NCBI GenBank assembly: GCA_016125215.1 | Contig: WGMF01000010.1 | Location: 1 to 64,000 of the forward strand | DNA: 64,000 nt | Direction of reading: 5' to 3' | From: Phycisphaera sp. | GTDB taxonomy: Bacteria; Planctomycetota; Phycisphaerae; Phycisphaerales; Phycisphaeraceae | Shown here: one piece after another, positions 46,092 to 54,029 of the stretch | Numbering within the stretch: position 1 is the stretch's first letter | How the letters are laid out: every line of letters starts with the position of its first letter | The notes under the pieces: model-generated | The model's database searches: none | Told to the model about the DNA's origin: nothing | The model's input: only the letters and a program-made list of their open reading frames with translations | Program-made: the position numbers and the translations under genes

Positions 46092-46967
46092 ATGGTGAAT
46101 CTACCTTCCGGCGTACGACTCGAGCGCAGCGACATCGGCCACGAATACCTCAATGTGGCCACCGATGCCGCCGAGGCCACGGTCTATCTCCAGGGCGCGC
46201 ACGTCGCGCACTTCCAGCCCGTCGGCGAGCAACCGGTACTCTTCATGTCGAGCATGGGTCTGCCCCAGCCGGGCAAGGCGATCCGCGGCGGCGTCCCCGT
46301 CTGTTTCCCGTGGTTTTCCAGCCACAAAACCGACCCCTCGATGCCGATGCACGGGCTGGTCAGGCAACGCAACTGGCAACTCGACTGGGCTGACCGCGAC
46401 GAGCTGGGGCGCATCGTGCTCGGGCTTTCGATCTCGTGGGACGAGTCGATGTTCACCGCTTTCCCCGGCCGGTTCAAGTTGTCTTTGAACATCACCGTGG
46501 GTCGTGAAATGGAGCTGGCACTGACCGCGCTCAACACTGACAACCGAGCGTGGACTTTCGAGGAAGCGCTACACACTTACTTCCACGTGGGCGACATCCA
46601 GAAAGTCAGCGTCGAGGGTCTTGCCGGCGTGGGTTACAGCGACAAGGTCGACAACTTTGCCAAAAAGATTCAGAACGATCAGCCGATTGAATTCACCGGC
46701 CAGACCGACCGCGTCTACCACCAGACCGCCGCCACGTGCGTGGTCCACGACAGGGTGCTCAACAGGAAGATCGAGATTGCCAAGCAGCACTCTCTCACGA
46801 CCGTGGTGTGGAATCCGTGGATTGAAAAGGCCAAAGCGATGGATGACTTTGGCGATGACGATTGGCGGCGGATGGTCTGCGTCGAGACCGCCAACACGCA
46901 CGAACAGGCGGTCACACTCCAACCCGGCGAGTCCCATACGATGACGCTGGGCGTCCGTGTGATGTAA
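46092..46967 (+). CDS. D-hexose-6-phosphate mutarotase (YeaD-like)
   Basis: 291-residue galactose-mutarotase-fold enzyme that interconverts hexose-6-phosphate anomers. It shows AIRGGVPVCFPWFSSH, MHGLVRQRNWQLD, EEALHTYFHVGDIQKVSVEGL and VVWNPWIEKAKAMDDFGDDDWRRMVCVETAN, all signatures of the YeaD group. No strong ribosome binding site is seen; GTG 46095 is an alternative start one codon later. Confidence 0.9.
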   Translation: MVNLPSGVRLERSDIGHEYLNVATDAAEATVYLQGAHVAHFQPVGEQPVLFMSSMGLPQPGKAIRGGVPVCFPWFSSHKTDPSMPMHGLVRQRNWQLDWADRDELGRIVLGLSISWDESMFTAFPGRFKLSLNITVGREMELALTALNTDNRAWTFEEALHTYFHVGDIQKVSVEGLAGVGYSDKVDNFAKKIQNDQPIEFTGQTDRVYHQTAATCVVHDRVLNRKIEIAKQHSLTTVVWNPWIEKAKAMDDFGDDDWRRMVCVETANTHEQAVTLQPGESHTMTLGVRVM

Positions 46968-47001
46968 CCCCGGGACGCTCTCGTGGTGCGCTGCCGACGG
47001 T

Positions 47002-47511
47002 TCAACCGAGTTTGTCCAGCGCCACCCACAGCGCTTCGAGCAGGTCTGGCGGCGGGAGCACGTCTTCGTGGCCAAGCGTTGCCAGCGCCTTGACCATCGG
47101 TTTGACCGCCGAGAGGTGGCCCTCACGGTAGGCCTGCACGAGCAGGGGGACCGTGCCCTCACACTTGATGAAACTGAGTTTGGCTTTTTCTTTGATAGGC
47201 CCGTCGATGAGCACAAGCGACGCGGGCAACGCAATGGCCAGGCGCAGCGTCGCGGCCTCGGAGGGTGTGGCAGAGCAAACACGTTCGGGCAATTGTTGGA
47301 GCGGCTGGTCCTGCACAGGCACGATGTAACTTGGTAATTCCGGGATCACGTCGCGGACACACGAAGCGACCTGCGCCGAGATCGCCACACGACCGTAGAG
47401 TTTTTCCAGGAGTGAGTGCTTTCGGATCGCAACAAGGGCGCGTAGGGTTTTTTCGCTGATGACGACCGGGCCGTCGTCGGTGGTGAGTGTGCCGGGGCGG
47501 GTGGGGGGCAT
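47002..47511 (-). CDS. Degenerate PIN-like (DUF3368-type) protein
   Basis: 169 residues. The layout follows DUF3368 PIN proteins: VVISEKTLRALVAIRKHSLLEKLYGRVAISAQV, then TPSEAATLRLAIALPASLVLIDG and GTVPLLVQAYREGHLSAVKPMVKAL. The first catalytic Asp of the family's DTSPL motif is replaced (ISEKTL), so nuclease activity is doubtful. No antitoxin gene is adjacent. It may be a domesticated or decayed PIN domain. Confidence 0.6.
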   Translation of the reverse strand: MPPTRPGTLTTDDGPVVISEKTLRALVAIRKHSLLEKLYGRVAISAQVASCVRDVIPELPSYIVPVQDQPLQQLPERVCSATPSEAATLRLAIALPASLVLIDGPIKEKAKLSFIKCEGTVPLLVQAYREGHLSAVKPMVKALATLGHEDVLPPPDLLEALWVALDKLG

Positions 47512-47642
47512 GGATCGGTCCGGGGATGAATCTTTCGTGATGCGGTCAAAAGAAGCCCGCGTGTTTGTCTGTCACTTTACGCCCCGACCCGCTTCGGGTA
47601 AAAACTAGGGTCCGAGTCTGTGGGATCGGATTGGTAATCGCT

Positions 47643-49880
47643 ATGCAATTGATGACCTGGACGATGGCGCGACTGGGGAGCAGGTTCAACCTGCTGCTCG
47701 AGCCTCACAAGCAGCGGGTGCGTCACTCCGCGCTGGGTCGGTTTCTCGATCGACCGATGGACCTGATGGTCGGGCTGGTCGAGCCGGACGGCACGCTTCG
47801 CACACTCCCGTTTACCCGCCACGGCCAGACGCTCTACGGGGCAGAGCAGTTTGAGCGGTTCAACTCCATCACCTACCGCGCGTTCAGCGAAAAGTATCGG
47901 CTGCGCTTCGAGTTCAATATCCACAGCGTCTTCTACCCGCAGCATGAAGAGGTCTGCCTCCTGCCGGCCGTCTTTCTGGAGATGCGCGTCAGCCCGACCC
48001 CGCTGGTCCGGTGGATCAAACGCACCGGTCCGACGCCCGAGCACGTTAAGCTCGTGATCCAGCTCGACCGGCCGGGGACGAAGATCACGACCTCGACCGA
48101 CCTGGGCCCGCACATCGACATGAGTTACCGCAGCCCGATCAAGCCACGGCGGGAAGCGGGCGATGAGTTTGTCGATCAGGAAGTCCCGGAGGCCCAGAGC
48201 GTTCAAGTCTTCGAGCGCATCGTCAGCCTCAACGCGGATGCCAGGCCCGATGAGAGTGGTCGCGGACTGGAGATCGACCTGCCCGTCACCGAGGTCGGCA
48301 GCGGGACCAAGTGGCGTCTGGTCTGGGGGGCACACTGCGGCGATGCGGTCGCACACGTCGGCCCGCCCGGCACCGAGCCCAGGCCCGCACGCTTCCGCTA
48401 CACCCGGCACTGGAAAGACATCAACGAGGTCATGCGCGACGCCGTCGAGAAACGCGACGAATACCTCGCGCTCTCCCGTCGGCTGGAAAAGATCGTCGAG
48501 CAGGCCCCGCTCAACCAGACCCAGCGACACCTGATCGACCATTCCATGCAGGCCTACCTGAGCAACACGTGGTGGCTCGATGTCGAGGGGCAGGACAAAC
48601 ACAGCGACGGGCACTTCTCCGTGTGGGAGGGCAGTTGTTTCTTCCACTCGACGGTGGACGTGGAATACAACAACGTGTTGTTCTACCTCTCGCTCTGGCC
48701 GCAGCTCCTTGCGATGCAGCTCGACCAGTGGACAAGCCACGTCAAGGAGCACGCCAAATCCAAGGGCCTGGTCCTCAGCCACGACATGGGCGCGGGTGAA
48801 AAAATCAACGGGCAGGCCTACGACCACGACATGCCCGTGGAGGAGAACAGCAACTTCCTCCTGCTCATGCAGGCCTACACGCACTGGACCGGCGACACGA
48901 GCGAAGCGGCGCACCACGCCGAGGTGATCGAGAAACTGGCGCGTTACCTGCTGTGGACCGACCGCGACGCCAGCGGCTTCCCCAGCGAGGGCATAGCCAA
49001 CACGATCGACGACGCCCTGCCCGCTGTGCAGTTCTCACGCAAGCAGACTTATCTCGCGGTGAAAAGGGCCGCGGCGCTGCGAGCGGCGGCGGACATGCTC
49101 ATGCGCGTGGACCGCAAGCCCGCGGCCAGGGAGTTCGATGAAGCGGCTGACTTTGCCCTGCCTCGCATCGAGAGCGCCGCGTGGTTGGGCGACCACTACG
49201 CGGTGTGCGTCGACAAGAGCGCGATCGGCCTGACCGATGCGTGGACCGGCGAGGCGCTGCCCGAGGTCCAGCTCACCGGCCACGACGCCTACTCCATCTA
49301 CACAGGCAACGGGCTGCTCCTGCCGATGATGGTCGGTCAGGCCCCGCTGCTCGACCGCGAGCGGATGATCGAAGACTGCCTCAACGCCGCGCGCGAAACG
49401 CAAAGCCCCTACGGCTGCGGGCACACGTCGGCTGAACCCGAGAACGTCTGGGTCAGCCAGAACCTCTGGCGCGACCACCTGATCCGCTACCTCGGCCACA
49501 ACGGACCCAACCTTGCCCCACGCTACTGGGACATGCAGGTCGTCGGCAACACGGTCGGCCAATCGCTGGGTTATGTCGACACCTACATCACCAACAACCT
49601 GACCTTCTACCCGCGCGGCATCACGAGCATCGGCTACCTGCTCGCCGCCCCGAGGCTCGTCATCGACAGGCTCAGCGCCGGCGGGTCACGCATCACCGTC
49701 GAACCCACCTGCGACCGCCCCCAACGCTGGCCCCTGCTGCCTTTGGCCGACTGGAAAGCCGGTAAGGTCCCCGTCTGCGTCGTCGATGCCGACAACAAGA
49801 CCGTCCGCATCGAGGGCGAGTGCGACCCCGTCATCGTCCACGGCGGGGATAACTCGGCTTCAACCTCACTCATTGGTTAA
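47643..49880 (+). CDS. Glycoside hydrolase, GH52 beta-xylosidase-like
   Basis: 745 residues, no signal peptide. An N-terminal beta-sandwich precedes an (alpha/alpha)6-type barrel. Several blocks resemble GH52 beta-xylosidases from memory: HFSVWEGSCFFHSTVDVEYN (possible catalytic Glu), LVLSHDMGAG, and the terminal YPRGITSIGYLLAAPRL. The region expected to carry the acid/base Asp (TIDDALPAVQFSRKQTYLAVKR) is shifted. Activity is therefore uncertain; a related unclassified family is possible. ATG 47643 is used because the open frame to the left begins only with TTG. Confidence 0.55.
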   Translation: MQLMTWTMARLGSRFNLLLEPHKQRVRHSALGRFLDRPMDLMVGLVEPDGTLRTLPFTRHGQTLYGAEQFERFNSITYRAFSEKYRLRFEFNIHSVFYPQHEEVCLLPAVFLEMRVSPTPLVRWIKRTGPTPEHVKLVIQLDRPGTKITTSTDLGPHIDMSYRSPIKPRREAGDEFVDQEVPEAQSVQVFERIVSLNADARPDESGRGLEIDLPVTEVGSGTKWRLVWGAHCGDAVAHVGPPGTEPRPARFRYTRHWKDINEVMRDAVEKRDEYLALSRRLEKIVEQAPLNQTQRHLIDHSMQAYLSNTWWLDVEGQDKHSDGHFSVWEGSCFFHSTVDVEYNNVLFYLSLWPQLLAMQLDQWTSHVKEHAKSKGLVLSHDMGAGEKINGQAYDHDMPVEENSNFLLLMQAYTHWTGDTSEAAHHAEVIEKLARYLLWTDRDASGFPSEGIANTIDDALPAVQFSRKQTYLAVKRAAALRAAADMLMRVDRKPAAREFDEAADFALPRIESAAWLGDHYAVCVDKSAIGLTDAWTGEALPEVQLTGHDAYSIYTGNGLLLPMMVGQAPLLDRERMIEDCLNAARETQSPYGCGHTSAEPENVWVSQNLWRDHLIRYLGHNGPNLAPRYWDMQVVGNTVGQSLGYVDTYITNNLTFYPRGITSIGYLLAAPRLVIDRLSAGGSRITVEPTCDRPQRWPLLPLADWKAGKVPVCVVDADNKTVRIEGECDPVIVHGGDNSASTSLIG

Positions 49881-49900
49881 CACGCTGCGTCGGCTACAAT
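49873..49900 (+). promoter_or_regulatory. Putative promoter of the 49929 pseudopilin gene
   Basis: TTGGTT (49873-49878), 16 bp, TACAAT (49895-49900), with a leader of ~23-28 nt containing GAGGA. The -35 box overlaps the stop of the upstream gene. Confidence 0.5.
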
Positions 49901-49928
49901 GGATGGACTGACTTAACGAGGACGCACC

Positions 49929-50603
49929 ATGCCCCAAGCACGCCGACCGGCTTTTACCGTCATCGAGCTGATGGTCACGATCACCATCATCGTCATCCTC
50001 CTGGCGATCCTCGTCCCCCTTCTCGGCTCGTCCCGCAAGGCCGCCCGCGTCGCGGCCTGCGTAAGCAACGTCGGCAACATCGGGCAGGGGATGGCGATGT
50101 ATGTCAAGGACAACCGGGATATTTTCCCCCTCGGATGGAGCAACGCATCGGAATGGAACTGCGTGGGGATCAAAGGCTCACCCCTGCAGCGTTACCTCGG
50201 CTCGGAGTCGAATGTTGCGCACTGCCCGCTCGACGTGGGGTCGAGTGAGATCCCCGCAAACCAGGTCTTCAATGACACGACTTCGCTGAACACATTCAGG
50301 TCTTCATACCGATTCTTAGCCACACCTGCATCCGGTACCATCAATGCCGTTGTCGGGGTCTATCCGGTCAGTGGCAGGCGTTTCTCCGAGTTTTCATATC
50401 CATCAAAGAAGGTTGTGATCTCCGGATCGCCTTTTACAACCGGCACCGGAGGCGACTCGGATAAACGCAACCAATGGCACAACGCCATCACACCCATCGT
50501 GGCAGGCGTGGCTTTCGCCGACGGCAGCGGCAGGGAAACCGCCAAAGAGAGCACCTCGACAAGTTCCAACCTCAATACGCTCTCAAGACTCGTCTACTAT
50601 TGA
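49929..50603 (+). CDS. Pseudopilin-like protein
   Basis: 224 residues. The prepilin-type N-terminus is RRPA|FTVIELMVTITIIVILLAILVPLL, with Ala rather than Gly at the processing site and Glu at +5. The rest is a periplasmic domain with a Cys pair (CVSN..., HCPLD) and a C-terminal GVAFADGSGRET reminiscent of the H-X9-DG end. It is a single gene with its own promoter, not part of the large secretion cluster. Confidence 0.82.
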   Translation: MPQARRPAFTVIELMVTITIIVILLAILVPLLGSSRKAARVAACVSNVGNIGQGMAMYVKDNRDIFPLGWSNASEWNCVGIKGSPLQRYLGSESNVAHCPLDVGSSEIPANQVFNDTTSLNTFRSSYRFLATPASGTINAVVGVYPVSGRRFSEFSYPSKKVVISGSPFTTGTGGDSDKRNQWHNAITPIVAGVAFADGSGRETAKESTSTSSNLNTLSRLVYY

Positions 50604-50638
50604 TTTCCTCTGACTCCCATCACTCACCTGCCTAACCG

Positions 50639-51649
50639 ATGTCTCAAGTCCTAGTCACCGGCGGCGCGGGGTTTGTCGGATCGCACCTGACCGAGGCCCT
50701 CCTGGCATCGGGCGATCGTGTCGCCGTGCTCGACGACCTTTCCACGGGCAATCGTGAAAACCTGCGGGCTGTCCAGAATCATCCGGGGCTGACTTTCATC
50801 GATGGTTCGATTCTCGACCGCACGCTTGTTCACAGGCTTATCCACGAGAGTGATACCGTCTACCACCTGGCCTCGGCGGTCGGCGTTCGACTGGTCATCG
50901 AGCAGCCCGTACGCACCATCCAGACCATCGTCGAGGGCACGGACAATGTGTTGACGGTTGCAAGGCAGACAGGCTGTCGGGTCGTGCTGACTTCCACGAG
51001 TGAGGTGTATGGCAAGGGCGTTCGCGTGCCCTTTGCCGAGGGAGACGACGTGGTACTCGGCCCGACCACGAGGCGGCGATGGGTCTACGCCTGTGCCAAG
51101 ATGCTCGACGAGTTTCTGGCCCTGGCACATCGGCACGAAGGGGGGTTGCCCGTGACGTGCGTCCGTTTGTTCAACACTGTCGGCCCGCGGCAGTCGGGGG
51201 CTTACGGGATGGTTCTGCCGCGCTTCGTAAAGCAAGCCCTGGAGGGGGGGCCGATCACGGTCTACGGCTCGGGCGAACAGACGCGCTGTTTCTGCCACGT
51301 GCTCGATATCGTGCCGGCGCTGATCGAACTCGGTCGACGCTCTGGGATTGGCGACTGTCCGGACGTCGTCAACCTCGGGAGCGACGAGGAGGTCTCCATC
51401 AATGAACTGGCCCGGCGGGTCTGGCAGGAGGTCGAACTGACCCGTCAGAAGGGGGGGGATCCCGCAGCCGACGCTACCCGACAACGCATCGAACACATCC
51501 CATACGAACAGGCGTATGTGGAGGGTTTTGAGGACCTGGGCCGACGGGTGCCTGACCTGACCCAGGCCCAGCGTCATCTCGGGTTTAACGTCACACGTAA
51601 TCTGCAACAGATCATCCGCGACATGATCGAGTATTCCTGTGAACAATAA
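50639..51649 (+). CDS. NAD-dependent sugar-nucleotide epimerase/dehydratase
   Basis: 336-residue extended SDR. NAD motif VTGGAGFVGSHL, VYHLASAVGV, STSEVYGK, catalytic YACAK (Y-x3-K), and TVGPRQSGAYGMVLPRFV. It belongs to the UDP-glucose 4-epimerase / UDP-glucuronate decarboxylase / dTDP-glucose dehydratase superfamily. The exact sugar is unknown. It may supply a surface polysaccharide. Confidence 0.85.
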   Translation: MSQVLVTGGAGFVGSHLTEALLASGDRVAVLDDLSTGNRENLRAVQNHPGLTFIDGSILDRTLVHRLIHESDTVYHLASAVGVRLVIEQPVRTIQTIVEGTDNVLTVARQTGCRVVLTSTSEVYGKGVRVPFAEGDDVVLGPTTRRRWVYACAKMLDEFLALAHRHEGGLPVTCVRLFNTVGPRQSGAYGMVLPRFVKQALEGGPITVYGSGEQTRCFCHVLDIVPALIELGRRSGIGDCPDVVNLGSDEEVSINELARRVWQEVELTRQKGGDPAADATRQRIEHIPYEQAYVEGFEDLGRRVPDLTQAQRHLGFNVTRNLQQIIRDMIEYSCEQ

Positions 51650-52107
51650 TCCATAAAAAGTGACTGATGCGATTTATGCGTCTTCTGGTCGAATCAAATT
51701 AACGACATCAGGTATTGATTGACGTACAAAACGTCCCGAAAACCAGTTGGCATTTATTATTTGCCGCCTGTTTTACTCTTGTATTGACCGGAATTTTTCC
51801 TATGATCTAAGTGGATTCGAATAGTTCCTCATCATAAATGCTACGAATTCTCCTTCCCTCCTGCTCCGAGTCGTACAATCAAGACAAAGCACGCCAGGTT
51901 CAAAAGTCTTTAAGCACGATTTTGAAGCGAATATAAGATTATGACAATTAGTGTTTGGCGAATTCAACGCGGCATCCAGGACTGAATCGAACTTAATGCA
52001 ACAGGCAATAAGGCTTGCGTCCGGGTATGTTTTCAAAATGAAGGTAGCTCGCCTGTGTCGTTCCGTATGAAATTCAACTTTTGATCCATCAATCAGGGAC
52101 AGGTGGA
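51650..52107. other. AT-rich spacer before the secretion cluster
   Basis: A 458-bp stretch much richer in A+T than the genes on both sides. TTGTAT-N16-TATGAT at 51779-51806 could be a rightward promoter. The minus strand has an open frame at 51800-52036 (78 codons from TTG; contains CLDCTTRSRREGEF) that is not recognised. The codon use and base composition suggest a foreign or remnant segment. Confidence 0.5.
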
Positions 52108-53871
52108 ATGGAAAACAACAGTTCCAAGCCCGGCGGCAACGTGGGGAGTAGCGACCTCAAGGGCCAGCGGATCGGACGCATCCTCCGCAAGCAGGGCAAG
52201 GTCACGCGGGAGCAGGTCCAGGAAGCGCTGCAGATGCAGGCCCAGCGTCGGCTGCCATTAGGGCAGCTACTGGTCGAGTTGGGTTACATCAACAACGACG
52301 ATGTGAACTCCGCCTTGGCCGCCCAGGCGGGCATCGGGGAGATGGACCTCGAGGCCTCCGACATCCCCGCTTCCGCTCTCAGCGCGATCTCCCCCGAGAT
52401 GGCCCAGGCCTACCAGGTCCTGCCCCTGCAGTTCGACAAGGCGACCAACACCCTGACCGTCGCCCTCAAAGACCCCAACAACTTCCGCGCGCTGGACGAC
52501 CTCAAGCTCCTGATGGGCTACAACGTCAAGCCCGTCGTGGCCGACCCCAAGGTCGTCGAACGCCTGATCGCCAAGCACTACCAGGGCGAGGAGGAATCCC
52601 TCGCGGCCCTGGTGGGTGAACTGGCAGAGGACACCACGCTCGAACAACTGGCTGACCGGGGCGAGTCGATCGACCTCAACGTCCTGATCGAAGCCGCGGA
52701 GGACAACAAGGTCAAACGCCTGCTCAACCTCGTGCTCATGCAGGCCATCAAGGACAAGGCTTCCGACATCCACTTCGAGCCTTTCGAGGACGAGTTCAAG
52801 ATGCGCTACCGCATCGACGGCGTCCTCTACGAGATGATCCCGCCCCCGCGCCACCTGGCCATGGCGATCACCAGCCGTATCAAGGTTATGTCCGACCTCG
52901 ATATCGCTGAACGCCGACTGCCGCAGGACGGCCGCATCGAGTTGACCGTCGGCGGCAACCCCGTCGACCTGCGCGTCGCGGTGTTACCGACGATGTTCGG
53001 CGAGTCGGTCGTCATGCGTGTGCTCGACCGCTCCAACGTCTCGCTGGACCTCGAGCGCCTGGGCCTGCGTACGGATGACCTGGAAGTCTGCCGACAGCTC
53101 ATGCGCAAGCCCAACGGCATCGTCATCGTCACCGGGCCGACCGGCTCGGGCAAGACCACCACGCTCTACTCCGCGCTCAACGAACTCAACGACATCGAGA
53201 CCAAGATCCTCACCACCGAGGACCCTGTCGAGTACGACCTCGACGGCATCTGTCAGGTGCAGGTCAACGCCGAGGTCGGCCTGACCTTTGCCAAGGCCCT
53301 TCGCTCCTTCCTCCGGCAAGACCCGGACATCATCCTCGTCGGCGAGACGCGCGACCTTGAGACCGCGCAGATTGCGGTGCAGGCCTCGCTCACGGGGCAC
53401 CTGGTCTTCACCACACTGCACACCAACGACGCGCCCTCGTCGATTGCGCGTCTACTGGACCTGGGGCTCGAACCGTTCCTTATCACCGCCACGCTCGAAG
53501 GCGTCGTGGCGCAGCGTCTCGTGCGAAAGATCTGCACGCGCTGCAAAGAAGCCTACCAGCCGACGGAAGAGGAACTCATGGAACTGGCGCTCACCCCCGA
53601 CGACGTCGAGGGCCGGGTGTTCTACCGCGGCAAGGGCTGCGACTACTGCAACAACTCCGGCTACAAGGGCCGACTGGGCCTCTACGAGATCATGGTTCTC
53701 GACGACGAACTGCGAGAGATGATTATCCAGAGCGCCTCGACACAGTTGCTCCGCTCCGAGGCCCGCAAACGCGGGATGCGCACCCTGCGCGAGGTCGGGC
53801 TGATCTACATCTTCGACGGCCTGACCACCATCACCGAAGTCGTCCGCGAAACCCTGGCCGAAGAAGGCTAA
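52108..53871 (+). CDS. gspE: Type II secretion/type IV pilus assembly ATPase (GspE/PilB)
   Basis: 587-residue cytoplasmic hexameric ATPase that powers pseudopilus assembly. The N-terminal MshEN-type domain has RIGRILRKQG and PLGQLLVELG (~20-70). The catalytic domain has Walker A GPTGSGKTTT at ~343-352, the Asp box (TTEDPVEYDLDGICQVQVN), Walker B (DPDIILVGETRD) and His box (TGHLVFTTLHTNDA). The zinc site is CTRC (~475) and CDYC (~511). ATG 52108 follows AGGTGG. First gene of a rightward cluster. Confidence 0.93.
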   Translation: MENNSSKPGGNVGSSDLKGQRIGRILRKQGKVTREQVQEALQMQAQRRLPLGQLLVELGYINNDDVNSALAAQAGIGEMDLEASDIPASALSAISPEMAQAYQVLPLQFDKATNTLTVALKDPNNFRALDDLKLLMGYNVKPVVADPKVVERLIAKHYQGEEESLAALVGELAEDTTLEQLADRGESIDLNVLIEAAEDNKVKRLLNLVLMQAIKDKASDIHFEPFEDEFKMRYRIDGVLYEMIPPPRHLAMAITSRIKVMSDLDIAERRLPQDGRIELTVGGNPVDLRVAVLPTMFGESVVMRVLDRSNVSLDLERLGLRTDDLEVCRQLMRKPNGIVIVTGPTGSGKTTTLYSALNELNDIETKILTTEDPVEYDLDGICQVQVNAEVGLTFAKALRSFLRQDPDIILVGETRDLETAQIAVQASLTGHLVFTTLHTNDAPSSIARLLDLGLEPFLITATLEGVVAQRLVRKICTRCKEAYQPTEEELMELALTPDDVEGRVFYRGKGCDYCNNSGYKGRLGLYEIMVLDDELREMIIQSASTQLLRSEARKRGMRTLREVGLIYIFDGLTTITEVVRETLAEEG

Positions 53872-54029
53872 CCCCCGGAAGCCCCCCCCCGGAAGTATTC
53901 CCCGTAGCAAAAAGATCGTCGATGGCATAATAACAGCCTGTAAGTCAAAAAAATAAAATCCATCAGACATCAGACATCAGACAACCAGTCACTAGTCACC
54001 AATCACCAGTCCCCCACGGAGTTCCCGCC
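53872..54029. repeat. Duplicated spacer type A after gspE
   Basis: Begins on the stop codon with CCCCCGGAAG, then GGAAGTATTCCCCGTAGC, ATAACAGCCTGTAAGTCAAA, then CATCAGA and CAGTCAC-type units. The same order occurs at 55335-55433 after gspF. Confidence 0.75.

Noticed and set aside
47002-47511. VapBC-type toxin-antitoxin pair
   Set aside because: The catalytic Asp is replaced and there is no small antitoxin gene next to it.
47577-48917. 446-codon minus-strand frame opposite the GH52-like gene
   Set aside because: No motifs, and it lies within a frame with barrel-type conservation.
51800-52036. Zinc-binding or HNH-type small gene in the AT-rich spacer
   Set aside because: Only one close Cys pair (CLDC), a TTG start without a ribosome site, and no recognised family. 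It was kept only as part of the spacer description.
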